Source: Denitrificimonas halotolerans
GTDB lineage: Bacteria > Pseudomonadota > Gammaproteobacteria > Pseudomonadales > Pseudomonadaceae
Assembly: GCF_034259425.1 (NCBI RefSeq)
Contig: NZ_JAXIVU010000009.1
Coordinates: forward strand, 39,137 to 103,136
Reading direction: 5' to 3'
DNA: 64,000 nt
The stretch's first letter is position 1; the number at the start of each line of letters is the position of its first letter. The notes under the pieces are model-generated. The model searched no databases and was not told the DNA's origin. It was given only the letters and a program-made list of their open reading frames with translations. Of this stretch, positions 16,399 to 24,372 are shown piece after piece. The translations under genes were made by a program, and so were the position numbers.

Positions 16399-16848
16399 AT
16401 GGAAGTCATCCTGCTAGAGAAAGTCGCAAATCTGGGCGACCTGGGCGACAAAGTAAATGTTAAGGCCGGTTATGGTCGTAACTTTTTATTACCGCAGCGT
16501 AAAGCAACTGCTGCAACGGCTGAAAATATTGCAGCTTTTGAAGCGCGCCGCGCAGAGCTGGAAAAAGCAGCTGCTGAGAAGCGTGCAAACGCAGAAGCGC
16601 GTGCTGCTCAACTGTCTGAGTTAGAAGTGACTATCACTGCTAACACAGGTGAAGAAGGTAAGTTGTTTGGTTCTATCGGTACCCATGATATTGCTGATGC
16701 GCTGACCGCTTCTGGTGTTGAAGTGAATCGCAGTGAAGTGCGCTTGCCGCACGGTACAATTCGTCAAACTGGCGAATATGACGTTACTGTGAACTTGCAC
16801 ACTGACGTTGAAGCTACAGTTAAGTTGATTGTAGTTGCAGGCGAATAA
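16399..16848 (+). CDS. rplI: 50S ribosomal protein L9
   Basis: The 149-residue product has the two-lobed form of L9. The N-terminal rRNA-binding lobe shows MEVILLEKVANLGDLGDKV and GYGRNFLLP. A long Ala/Glu-rich connecting helix (about residues 40-75) follows, and then the C-terminal lobe (GKLFGSIGTHDIADAL). L9 binds domain V of 23S rRNA near the L1 stalk and limits frameshifting. The gene is preceded by GAGGTGAG and followed by a strong terminator. Confidence 0.97.
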   Translation: MEVILLEKVANLGDLGDKVNVKAGYGRNFLLPQRKATAATAENIAAFEARRAELEKAAAEKRANAEARAAQLSELEVTITANTGEEGKLFGSIGTHDIADALTASGVEVNRSEVRLPHGTIRQTGEYDVTVNLHTDVEATVKLIVVAGE

Positions 16849-16881
16849 GCCTATTGGTTAACTCAGGTTAACTGATGCTAG

Positions 16882-16917
16882 AAAGGCACGCTATCTTATG
16901 GATGCGTGCCTTTTTTA
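16882..16917 (+). terminator. Rho-independent terminator after rplI
   Basis: AAAGGCACGC (16882-16891) and GCGTGCCTTTT (16904-16914) form a stem with a 12-nt loop, followed by T-rich sequence. It separates rplI from dnaB. Confidence 0.85.
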
Positions 16918-16966
16918 TTTTATAGCTTGCTATAATTTTATCTTGAGTAACATGTGAGTGTAGTAC

Positions 16967-18361
16967 ATGAGCGAGTTAGAGGTTCCCCAACAGTATGATT
17001 TAGAGACAGCTGCGCTGAAAGTGCCGCCGCACTCAGTAGAAGCTGAGCAGTCCGTTTTGGGCGGCTTGATGCTAGATAATAATGCTTGGGAGCGAATCCT
17101 TGATCAGGTCTCCGACAACGATTTTTATCGGCATGATCACCGTTTGATTTTCCGCGCTGTTGCACGTTTGGCTGAGCGTAACGAACCTTTTGATGTGGTG
17201 ACATTATCTGAGCAATTGGATAAAGAAGGTCAGCTTGACCAAGTGGGTGGTTTGGCTTATTTAGGTGAGCTCGCTAAAAATACACCCTCGGTCGCGAACA
17301 TTAAAGCTTACGCTCAGATTATTCGTGAGCGTGCAACTTTGCGGAAGCTCATTAGTATCAGTAATGAGATTGCTGACAGTGCTTACTCACCGCAAGGTCG
17401 TAGTGGTGATGAGATTCTGGATGAAGCTGAGCGTAAAATTTTTGAAATCGCCGAAGAGCGCCCTTCAACGGGTGGTCCGGTGGGTCTCAATGATTTGCTG
17501 GCAAACGTAATTGATACCATTGATACCCTGTTTAATAGTGATGAGGCCATTACGGGTGTCTCGACAGGTTTTACTGATTTGGATGAAAAAACCAGTGGTT
17601 TGCAGCCCGCAGATTTAATTATTGTTGCCGGTCGACCTTCGATGGGTAAAACCACTTTTGCTATGAACTTGGTAGAGAATGCTTTAATGCGTTCGGATAA
17701 AACAGTCATGGTTTTCTCGTTAGAGATGCCGGCTGAGTCACTCGTGATGAGGATGATTTCTTCTCTCGGGCGTATTGATCAGACTAAGGTGCGATCGGGT
17801 CGTTTAGACGAGGATGATTGGCCACGCTTAACTTCTGCAGTGAACATGCTGCAAGAGCGTAAGTTGTTTATTGATGATACGGCAGGTATCAGCCCCTCAG
17901 AAATGCGTGCGCGCACCCGTCGAGTTGCTCGAGAGCACGGTGAGATTGCATTGATCATGGTGGACTACCTGCAGTTAATGCAGATTGGTGGTGGCGGTAG
18001 TGAAAACCGTACCAATGAAATTTCTGAAATTTCACGCTCATTGAAGGCATTAGCGAAAGAGTTTAACTGTCCGGTTGTGGCTTTATCACAGCTGAACCGT
18101 TCTTTGGAGCAGCGCCCGAATAAACGTCCAATCAACTCGGACTTGCGTGAGTCAGGTGCGATTGAGCAGGATGCTGATGTCATTATGTTTGTTTACCGTG
18201 ATGAGGTGTATCACCCCGAGACAGAGTATAAAGGTGTTGCAGAGGTGATTATTGGTAAGCAGCGTAACGGGCCTATTGGTACTGTACGCTTGGCGTTCCA
18301 AGGTAAGTACACGCGTTTTGATAATTTAGCGCCTGGTAGTTATCAATTTGATGATGATTGA
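16967..18361 (+). CDS. dnaB: Replicative DNA helicase DnaB
   Basis: The 464-residue protein is full length for the hexameric 5'-3' helicase of the replication fork. The N-terminal collar domain carries PPHSVEAEQSVLGGLMLDN. The RecA-like domain has Walker A GRPSMGKTTFAMN (about residue 220), a Walker B-type LIMVDYLQLM, the DnaB motif SRSLKALAKEFNCPVVALSQ, and RESGAIEQDADVIMF near the end. No intein is present. A divergently oriented gene follows after a 33-bp gap. Confidence 0.97.
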   Translation: MSELEVPQQYDLETAALKVPPHSVEAEQSVLGGLMLDNNAWERILDQVSDNDFYRHDHRLIFRAVARLAERNEPFDVVTLSEQLDKEGQLDQVGGLAYLGELAKNTPSVANIKAYAQIIRERATLRKLISISNEIADSAYSPQGRSGDEILDEAERKIFEIAEERPSTGGPVGLNDLLANVIDTIDTLFNSDEAITGVSTGFTDLDEKTSGLQPADLIIVAGRPSMGKTTFAMNLVENALMRSDKTVMVFSLEMPAESLVMRMISSLGRIDQTKVRSGRLDEDDWPRLTSAVNMLQERKLFIDDTAGISPSEMRARTRRVAREHGEIALIMVDYLQLMQIGGGGSENRTNEISEISRSLKALAKEFNCPVVALSQLNRSLEQRPNKRPINSDLRESGAIEQDADVIMFVYRDEVYHPETEYKGVAEVIIGKQRNGPIGTVRLAFQGKYTRFDNLAPGSYQFDDD

Positions 18362-18394
18362 TATTGCCCTGTAGTTTAAGGTTTGTATATCAAT

Positions 18395-18847
18395 CTAGCT
18401 GCGCCGAATAAGCCAGATGCCTCCCAAGATTAGGGCCAGTCCAGTGATTTTTCCGAGGCTGATGGGGATTTCTTTATACCCCATCCAACCTTGATGGTCT
18501 AAAAAAACTGCACTGCTTAATTGACCAAGTAATACCAGCGCCATAAAGAGTAGTGCGCCGATTTTAGGTGCCACGAAAGCTGCAGTAAACACAAAAAACG
18601 CACCCAGTAAGCCGCCACCCCAATGCCACCAGTGCAAGCTTTTAAGGGTGTCAAAGCTAACGGGTTCACGCTGCACAAGTGCGAGGGTGAGTAATGCGAC
18701 TGCGCCAACCATAAATGAGATGGTCGCAGCATTGAGTACGCTAGATACCTCTTTAGCCAGTAAGCCGTTAATGCCTGCTTGTAAGGGCATTAACGCGCCG
18801 GAAACAAATGCCATAGCTAAAAGCAACCAGTAAAAATGCGAAGACAT
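18395..18847 (-). CDS. DMT family transporter, YdcZ/DUF606 type
   Basis: The 150-residue protein has five hydrophobic segments and the family opening MAFVSGALMPLQAGINGLLA. The second half ends SLGKITGLALILGGIWLIRR, as in DUF606 half-size drug/metabolite transporters. These probably act as dimers in the inner membrane. The substrate is unknown. The gene converges on dnaB. Confidence 0.8.
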   Translation of the reverse strand: MSSHFYWLLLAMAFVSGALMPLQAGINGLLAKEVSSVLNAATISFMVGAVALLTLALVQREPVSFDTLKSLHWWHWGGGLLGAFFVFTAAFVAPKIGALLFMALVLLGQLSSAVFLDHQGWMGYKEIPISLGKITGLALILGGIWLIRRS

Positions 18848-18928
18848 AAATAACCTTAGAGTCGGAGTGTAAGCACGTATCTTGCCACAAATATAACGGG
18901 CTCATCTCGGGTTTTCTGTACTGCAGCT

Positions 18929-19468
18929 TTATTGTGGTGGAAAATTTTGCAAAATGTTTTGTACCTGTTGGTGAAGTCTGGCGTTACGTACTGTCGGGCT
19001 AGTACGTTGTTGGGGTAAGACCCAGCTATTGCTGCCACGCCAGATCAGTTTTTGGTTGCTAGCATCGATGAGGTCGATCTGCAGTGTTTGACTGCTGTAG
19101 GTTGTGTCATAGGTTTCTGTGCGTATCGAGGGAGTCCATAGATCCCCCCAGTAATCATTGTGTTGTACTTGAGTGCGTTGCAGTTTGTTTTCAGTCATTA
19201 ACCAGGCTTGTACAAGAAGCTGGCCCTTCTCGCTCTGTTTTAGCCCTTGCTGAGTTAACTGAGCTTGAATTGCGGTGCGCAGGCGTTGGGCATCTAGATC
19301 ACTTTTATGCTGGGCTGAATTGGGTATGAATTGTATTGCAGGTTCGGTCCATTGCCAGGTGTGAAAACTGTGGTAGCTCAGTCCTGGTTGGTAATCCAGT
19401 TCAACTAAACTTTGGGTCTGACAAGCTGTTAAAGTAAGAAGGCTGATTAAAAGCAGGTAGTGAGGCAT
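18929..19468 (-). CDS. DUF4136 outer-membrane-type lipoprotein
   Basis: The 179-residue product has a short signal peptide ending in a lipobox (LLTLTAC, Cys about residue 15). The body starts with the DUF4136 pattern (Y.PG.......W.W) and ends WRGSNSWVLPQQRT. The absence of Asp right after the Cys suggests sorting to the outer membrane. The function of the family is not established. It lies next to the group II intron remnant, which begins about 80 bp upstream of its start. Confidence 0.75.
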   Translation of the reverse strand: MPHYLLLISLLTLTACQTQSLVELDYQPGLSYHSFHTWQWTEPAIQFIPNSAQHKSDLDAQRLRTAIQAQLTQQGLKQSEKGQLLVQAWLMTENKLQRTQVQHNDYWGDLWTPSIRTETYDTTYSSQTLQIDLIDASNQKLIWRGSNSWVLPQQRTSPTVRNARLHQQVQNILQNFPPQ

Positions 19469-20039
19469 GGAAAATACTCCAAGAATGGATCAAAAACTGT
19501 GGCTTTTAGTTCGGGTTTTGTGAAGAGCGCTGTTAGGGTACTGCGCTTAGTGCGACATGTCGCTCTCAAAGAGCGAAGGTCACTTGTCTTTCGATCCCAA
19601 CCTGTTATTTAAGCTTGAGCGCAAAGTTCCTCATCGAAATGTCGGGACAGTGCGCAAGCATCGTTATCCGGCCCAGTATATGCCTGCTGGTCTGCTAGAA
19701 AGGCATGCATGTGGGAAGCCCTTTCGACAATGTCTCACCAACTCGATCCGCGAGGATAGACTATTTCTATGGCTATACATAGGTGATGAGGCTAGCAGCA
19801 GTAACCGCATGACTAACAAACGTGAATTCTTGTCAGAACCCTCATCAGTATCAACGGGCCTGCGATAGCTATTGGCCTCAGCCAAAAGGCAATACTGCAG
19901 GCTATCCTTGTTAAATAAAGGGGTATGGCATCAACATGTTGCCGAGGGAAAGAAACTGCAAGGATGTTAACCCGCTCGTGTTATGGGCGCTGCTGGGCTA
20001 TGAAATGTGTGATGGAAAACTGAGGTCGAAAGACAGTGG

Positions 20040-20681
20040 GTGTTGATAGAGAAGCACAGGGGTACGCCCAAAGCCAAATGGATGGCTGTCAGTGGGCTGT
20101 CAAAAGTTCGAGGGTGCAGACCCATACCGCTTCGGCGTGTATGGATACCAAAATCCTGGAGTACGGAAAAGCGTCCACTAGGAATCCCTACGGTGCTCGA
20201 CCGCGCTATGCAGGCGTTATACCTGTTGGCATTAGACCCAGTGGTAGAAACTACCAACGACCCGAAGTCTTACGGCTTCCGCACGGATAGATCTACTACT
20301 GATGCGATGGTGGAATTATTCCACCTGTTGGCACTGAAAACGGGGCTGCAGTGGGTTATGGAGGTCGTTACCGGGAGCATATAACCCGTTTGATCGGGAG
20401 CATGAACTGAAATGGGAAGCGCTCAGAGTTCAACGGATGCAGCATAAGTTGAGTTATCAAGGACAAATTCTGTCGCTCTTCGTAGACAGCAGGGTAAATG
20501 CGCTCTGTGAGGGCATGAGGTTGGTAGGGAAACTGGCTGGCATGACCGCCACGTCATAAGACGAGTGGGTGGTGAGCCAAATATGCTAAACAATCGCACG
20601 TTGCTTCACCCTAACTGCCATGCACAGGTTCATAGCCAGCATGGGCAAATACTTCTAAAATACAGTGGTTTAAAGGAATAA
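20040..20681 (+). pseudogene. Group II intron-encoded protein, broken (RT start and HNH end remain)
   Basis: The first part (20040-20384) reads an RT N-terminal block: RRVWIPKSWSTEKRPLGIPT, then ALYLLALDPV and DPKSYGFRTDRST. The frame then breaks. A second frame gives AYNPFDREHELKWEALRVQR, and after another shift comes an HNH domain with ETGWHDRHVIRRVGGEP and NNRTLLHPNCHAQVHSQ, ending at TAA 20679-20681. The catalytic RT palm motif (YADD type) and the X/maturase domain are absent, so the protein is non-functional. Confidence 0.8.
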
Positions 20682-20730
20682 CCATTCGTCACAGTAACCG
20701 GGTCAGTGTAGACTGGCTTTTTATAGACTT

Positions 20731-20764
20731 GAGCCGTATGCGGGGAAACTCGCACGTATGGTTC
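20731..20764 (+). ncRNA. Group II intron domain V
   Basis: Exactly 34 nt fold into two helices capped by a GAAA tetraloop. GAGCCG at the 5' end pairs with TGGTTC at the 3' end, and the catalytic triad AGC sits at positions 2-4. A domain VI-like stem (GGATAGG with CCTATCC) follows directly. This catalytic core looks intact although the protein is broken. Confidence 0.8.
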
Positions 20765-20820
20765 TTAGGAGGGATAGGCCAGTAATGGTCCGTCCCTATC
20801 CGACTATTGACTTTCAATTT

Positions 20821-20840
20821 ACCGCATTAGGCGGTTTTTT
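20821..20840 (+). terminator. Short terminator between the intron and fklB
   Basis: ACCGC, loop ATTAG, GCGGT and six Ts form a small intrinsic terminator ending about 20 bp before the fklB start codon. It would stop read-through from the intron. The fklB promoter must then overlap or follow it, or the hairpin is leaky. Confidence 0.6.
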
Positions 20841-20860
20841 ATTTGCCAATGGAGGCATGC

Positions 20861-21481
20861 ATGTCAAAATTAGATCTGAGCACTGATGAAACACGCGTAA
20901 GTTATGGTATCGGTCGTCAAATGGGTGAGCAACTACGTCAAAATCCACCGCCGGGCCTGAGTATTGAAGCAGTTTTGTCAGGTTTAAGCTCTGCTTTTAA
21001 CGGTGAGCCACTGGCAGTGTCGGGTGAAGAATTAAATGCGAGCTTTACAGTCATTCGTGAGCGTATGGAAGCTGAGGCTGAAGCGAAGGCTAAAGAAGCG
21101 GCAGCAGCAGGTGTTGAGTTTTTGAAAGAGAATGCAAGTAAAGAAGGTGTGGTTACGCTTGCATCAGGTCTGCAATACGAAGTAATCACTGAGGGTGATG
21201 GTGCGCAACCAACCAGTGAGAGCACTGTGCGTACGCATTATCACGGTACTTTGATTGATGGTACTGTGTTTGATAGTTCATATCAGCGTGGTGAGCCTGC
21301 AGAGTTTCCAGTGAATGGGGTGATTGCAGGTTGGACTGAAGCGCTTCAGTTGATGAAATGTGGCAGTAAATGGCGTTTATATGTGCCAAGCGAGCTGGCT
21401 TACGCTGGTCAAGCGGTGGGTGCTATCCCAGCACACAGCACTTTAGTATTTGATGTTGAGTTGCTTGAAGTAGTTGCTTAA
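20861..21481 (+). CDS. fklB: FKBP-type peptidyl-prolyl cis-trans isomerase
   Basis: The start was set at ATG 20861 (MSKLDLSTDETRVSYG), which has GGAGG 5 bp upstream; an earlier in-frame ATG at 20843 lacks one. The 206-residue protein has an N-terminal dimerisation domain with a long Ala/Glu/Lys-rich helix. It ends with the FKBP domain: VRTHYHGTLIDGTVFDSSYQ, then VIAGWTEALQLM and KWRLYVPSELAY. It has no signal peptide, so it is a cytoplasmic folding catalyst of the FklB/FkpA group. Confidence 0.9.
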   Translation: MSKLDLSTDETRVSYGIGRQMGEQLRQNPPPGLSIEAVLSGLSSAFNGEPLAVSGEELNASFTVIRERMEAEAEAKAKEAAAAGVEFLKENASKEGVVTLASGLQYEVITEGDGAQPTSESTVRTHYHGTLIDGTVFDSSYQRGEPAEFPVNGVIAGWTEALQLMKCGSKWRLYVPSELAYAGQAVGAIPAHSTLVFDVELLEVVA

Positions 21482-21484
21482 CTC

Positions 21485-21523
21485 TTGACATCCTCTCCGT
21501 CCTTTCGGGCGGGAGGATGCCAA
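21485..21523 (+). repeat. Solo IS200/IS605-type right-end hairpin
   Basis: A near-perfect palindrome runs from TTGACATCCTC to GAGGATGCCAA, with CCGTCCTTTCGGGCGG inside. It closely resembles the right-end hairpin of the TnpB remnants at 5030-5066 and 10937-10971, but has no tnpB coding sequence beside it. It starts 4 bp after the fklB stop and may now serve as its terminator. The radA gene follows. Confidence 0.65.
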
Positions 21524-21606
21524 ATTCTCACTGTAGACAATGTCAGTTTTTCAGGGCCCGAGTAAAGGCGGTCATTAGTTGCAATGTGAGCAAAGGGGAG
21601 CGCAGG

Positions 21607-22971
21607 ATGGCTAAGGCCAAACGTATGTATGGCTGTACAGAGTGTGGAGCTACTTTTCCCAAGTGGGGTGGGCAATGTACCGCCTGCGGCACTTGGAATA
21701 CTTTAGTAGAAACACTCATTGAAGCCGGAGTGTCAGAGAAAAGCAGCCGCGCAGGCTGGGCAGGTGATCAGGCCGCATTAAAAACCTTGGCTGAGGTGAG
21801 TATTGAAGAAATTCCACGTTTCAGTACAGAATCTAGCGAACTGGATCGCGTCCTAGGCGGTGGGTTAGTGGATGGTTCAGTGGTGTTGCTCGGTGGTGAT
21901 CCTGGAATTGGTAAATCAACCATCTTGCTGCAAACTTTGTGTCGTATGGCTGCTACGATACCGGCTTTATATGTGACAGGTGAAGAATCTCAGCAGCAGG
22001 TGGCTATGCGCGCCCGTCGTTTAGACCTGCCACAAGATAAACTTAAAGTGATGACTGAAACCTGCATTGAAACTATTTTAGCTGTAGCGCGTCGTGAGAA
22101 GCCTCGTGTGATGGTGATTGACTCGATTCAGACGATCTTTACTGAGCAATTACAGTCGGCGCCAGGCGGAGTTGCACAAGTGCGAGAGAGTGCTGCGTTG
22201 TTGGTGCGTTATGCGAAGCAAAGCGGTACAGCTATTTTTCTGGTTGGGCATGTCACCAAAGAAGGCTCGCTAGCAGGTCCGCGTGTTTTAGAACACATGG
22301 TGGATACGGTGCTTTACTTTGAAGGCGAGTCAGATGGGCGCTTACGTATGTTGCGTGCCGTTAAGAATCGTTTTGGGGCAGTTAACGAGCTGGGTGTCTT
22401 TGGTATGACTGACCGTGGCTTGAAAGAAGTATCGAATCCTTCGGCAATATTTTTGAACCGAGCGCAAGAGGCTGTTTCTGGTAGTGTTGTTATGGCTACT
22501 TGGGAGGGGTCGCGCCCCATGCTGATTGAGGTGCAGGCTTTGGTTGATACTAGTCATTTAGGTAACCCGCGTCGTGTAACTCTTGGTTTAGATCAAAATC
22601 GTTTAGCGATGTTGTTGGCGGTGTTGCATCGTCATGGTGGTATACCTACGCACGATCAGGACGTTTTTCTGAATGTTGTGGGGGGAGTTAAGGTTTTAGA
22701 AACAGCCTCGGATTTAGCTTTAATGGCTGCTATTATTTCCAGCTTACGCAACCGGCCATTAGAGCACGGCTTGCTCGTGTTCGGTGAAATAGGATTATCC
22801 GGAGAAATTCGTCCAGTGCCGAGCGGGCAAGAGCGCTTAAAAGAAGCCGCTAAACATGGTTTTAAGCGTGCAATTGTACCTAAAGCTAATGCGCCAAGGG
22901 AAACGCCTCCAGGCATCGAAGTGATTGCGGTGACGCGTCTTGAAGACGCTTTGGATGCGTTATTTGAATAA
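21607..22971 (+). CDS. radA: DNA repair protein RadA
   Basis: The start was set at ATG 21607 (MAKAKRMYGCTECGA), after AAGGGGAGCGCAGG, giving 454 residues as usual for the family. A C4 zinc finger (CTECG...CTACG) opens the protein. The RecA-like ATPase follows with Walker A GGDPGIGKST and the RadA-specific KNRFG motif (VKNRFGAVNELG). The last part is a Lon-protease-like domain lacking a Lon catalytic Ser/Lys dyad that I can recognise. RadA drives branch migration in recombinational repair. Confidence 0.95.
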   Translation: MAKAKRMYGCTECGATFPKWGGQCTACGTWNTLVETLIEAGVSEKSSRAGWAGDQAALKTLAEVSIEEIPRFSTESSELDRVLGGGLVDGSVVLLGGDPGIGKSTILLQTLCRMAATIPALYVTGEESQQQVAMRARRLDLPQDKLKVMTETCIETILAVARREKPRVMVIDSIQTIFTEQLQSAPGGVAQVRESAALLVRYAKQSGTAIFLVGHVTKEGSLAGPRVLEHMVDTVLYFEGESDGRLRMLRAVKNRFGAVNELGVFGMTDRGLKEVSNPSAIFLNRAQEAVSGSVVMATWEGSRPMLIEVQALVDTSHLGNPRRVTLGLDQNRLAMLLAVLHRHGGIPTHDQDVFLNVVGGVKVLETASDLALMAAIISSLRNRPLEHGLLVFGEIGLSGEIRPVPSGQERLKEAAKHGFKRAIVPKANAPRETPPGIEVIAVTRLEDALDALFE

Positions 22972-22990
22972 TCAAAGATTCGGGTAGGCA

Positions 22991-23006
22991 CTAACATAAA
23001 TGTTAG
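22991..23006. promoter_or_regulatory. Palindrome in the radA-ribA gap
   Basis: CTAACATAAATGTTAG is a perfect inverted repeat with 7-bp arms. It lies about 70 bp before the ribA start codon and could be an operator. No regulator is suggested by the neighbours. Confidence 0.3.
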
Positions 23007-23073
23007 ATTGTCTGTTCGAGTCAGAGGTGAAGCGCTACAATGCGCCACTTATAAAAGCCTAGGAGTTGTTCTG

Positions 23074-23706
23074 GTGTCTGTCGTCTTTGTCGCTGCCTCC
23101 AAATTACCCACCCCATTTGCTGAGTTCACAATGCACGGTTTCTTAGATGAGAAAACTGGCAAAGAGCATGTGGCTCTAACTTTAGGGGAAATTGATGATG
23201 GCGAGCCTGTCTTAGGTCGTCTTCATTCTGAATGCCTGACTGGCGATGCGCTATTTAGTTTGCGTTGTGACTGCGGTGCTCAGTTGGAAGCGGCCTTGCG
23301 TGCAATTGCTGAAGAAGGTCGCGGAGTTTTACTGTATTTACGCCAAGAAGGGCGTGGAATTGGGTTGCTTAATAAGATCCGAGCTTATAGCTTACAAGAT
23401 GGTGGTGCAGATACCGTTGAGGCCAATGAGCAGTTGGGTTTTGCTGCAGATATGCGAGATTACTCAATTTGTCAGCCTATGCTAGACCATTTAGGTGTGC
23501 ACTCTTTGCAGCTGATGACCAATAACCCGCGCAAAGTGAAAGCAATGCAAGGTTTTGGTGTGGAGATTGCTCGTCGTGTATCTTTGCAAGTAGGGGAGAA
23601 CCCTTATAATAAGCTTTACTTAGCAACTAAAGCAGGCAAGTTAGGCCATTTGCTAGGGGTTGAGCATCAGGCAGAGCATTTTGGCAAGGTAGAAAAGGAA
23701 TCGTGA
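23074..23706 (+). CDS. ribA: GTP cyclohydrolase II
   Basis: The start was set at GTG 23074 (MSVVFVAASKLPTPFAEF), with TAGGAG upstream; the longer frame to 23008 has no family match. The 210-residue enzyme opens GTP to start riboflavin synthesis. Zinc ligands are in CLTGDALFSLRCDCG, the GTP-binding block is VLLYLRQEGRGIGL, and LMTNNPRKVKAM is near the C terminus. It stands alone without the DHBP synthase domain. No FMN riboswitch is visible upstream. It overlaps the next gene by 4 bp. Confidence 0.95.
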   Translation: MSVVFVAASKLPTPFAEFTMHGFLDEKTGKEHVALTLGEIDDGEPVLGRLHSECLTGDALFSLRCDCGAQLEAALRAIAEEGRGVLLYLRQEGRGIGLLNKIRAYSLQDGGADTVEANEQLGFAADMRDYSICQPMLDHLGVHSLQLMTNNPRKVKAMQGFGVEIARRVSLQVGENPYNKLYLATKAGKLGHLLGVEHQAEHFGKVEKES

Positions 23707-24122
23707 AACCTCATGAGGCACGTCGTGCGCTGAGTATGCTGTGGTGGTTACAGCTGATGGTGGCTTTGTTGCCTGTTTGGTTGTTTCCAACTGCAGTATT
23801 TAAACTAGGAGAAAATACAGAGCTGCTATCAGTTGTGTACTTTGTTCTAGCTTTATTAACATTATTTTTAAATCACAAGCCCTTCCAACGCTTTAAGCAA
23901 GCAGTGATTGCTGTAGGTCAAGCGCGTGCTACAGAGCAAGAAAAGCCTGCTTGGCAATATTTAATGCATTGTCGATTACACGCATTATGGTTTGCATGTG
24001 TTCCTGCATGGGCTGCTGCACTGGCGAAGATTTTTGGTTTAGAAGCGCCAGTGGTCATCTTGTTATCCTTAGCTACTCCGATTCTGTTTTGGCTTTATAG
24101 AACCCCTAAGCAATTGTCGTAA
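23703..24122 (+). CDS. Hypothetical membrane protein coupled to ribA
   Basis: I do not recognise a named family. The 139-residue product has four hydrophobic segments (about residues 12-30, 39-57, 88-107 and 114-133). Its GTG/ATG-type start is embedded in the ribA stop region with a 4-bp overlap, so it is translated with ribA. A role with flavin metabolism is only suggested by this coupling. Confidence 0.7.
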   Translation: MKPHEARRALSMLWWLQLMVALLPVWLFPTAVFKLGENTELLSVVYFVLALLTLFLNHKPFQRFKQAVIAVGQARATEQEKPAWQYLMHCRLHALWFACVPAWAAALAKIFGLEAPVVILLSLATPILFWLYRTPKQLS

Positions 24123-24372
24123 TAGGTTGTTTTAGTCAGAGCGCAACAAAGAGCCTTGCTGAGTGAACGTGCAGACAGATGGTGACGTGCAGAACGGATT
24201 GAGCTTGAGTTAAAACTACTGGGTTTGGCATACATGCGCTGCTTATATTGGCGCGGGCAACTACGCAATACAGTATGGGCTGAGTGGCTGTAAAAACTAA
24301 TAGAATGCGCATCGGTTTGGTGTTGTTTGTAGTGAACCTGAGATTTGTCGCATTATTTTTATTGTGGATATT
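24123..24372. other. Intergenic gap with no recognised element
   Basis: About 250 bp between the membrane protein and the aminotransferase gene. I see no ORF with protein character, no terminator with a T run and no clear promoter pair, although the aminotransferase promoter should lie here. Confidence 0.4.

Larger units (their letters stand above)
19550..20806 (+). mobile_element. Degenerate group II intron
   Basis: A GTGCG 5'-end-like sequence at 19550 opens about 490 bp of non-coding ribozyme-like sequence. It is followed by a broken intron-encoded reverse transcriptase/HNH frame and a clear domain V (20731-20764) and domain VI (about 20765-20803). The 3' boundary near 20806 is approximate. 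The intron protein has lost most of the RT and maturase parts. The element lies between the DUF4136 lipoprotein and fklB, in an intergenic site. Confidence 0.8.

Noticed and set aside
19557..19868. ORF of about 100 codons in the first part of the group II intron
   Set aside because: The composition is erratic and the region belongs to the ribozyme part of the intron, so the frame is taken as chance.
22972..23073. FMN riboswitch ahead of ribA
   Set aside because: The gap is only about 100 bp and shows none of the conserved multi-stem FMN aptamer blocks.
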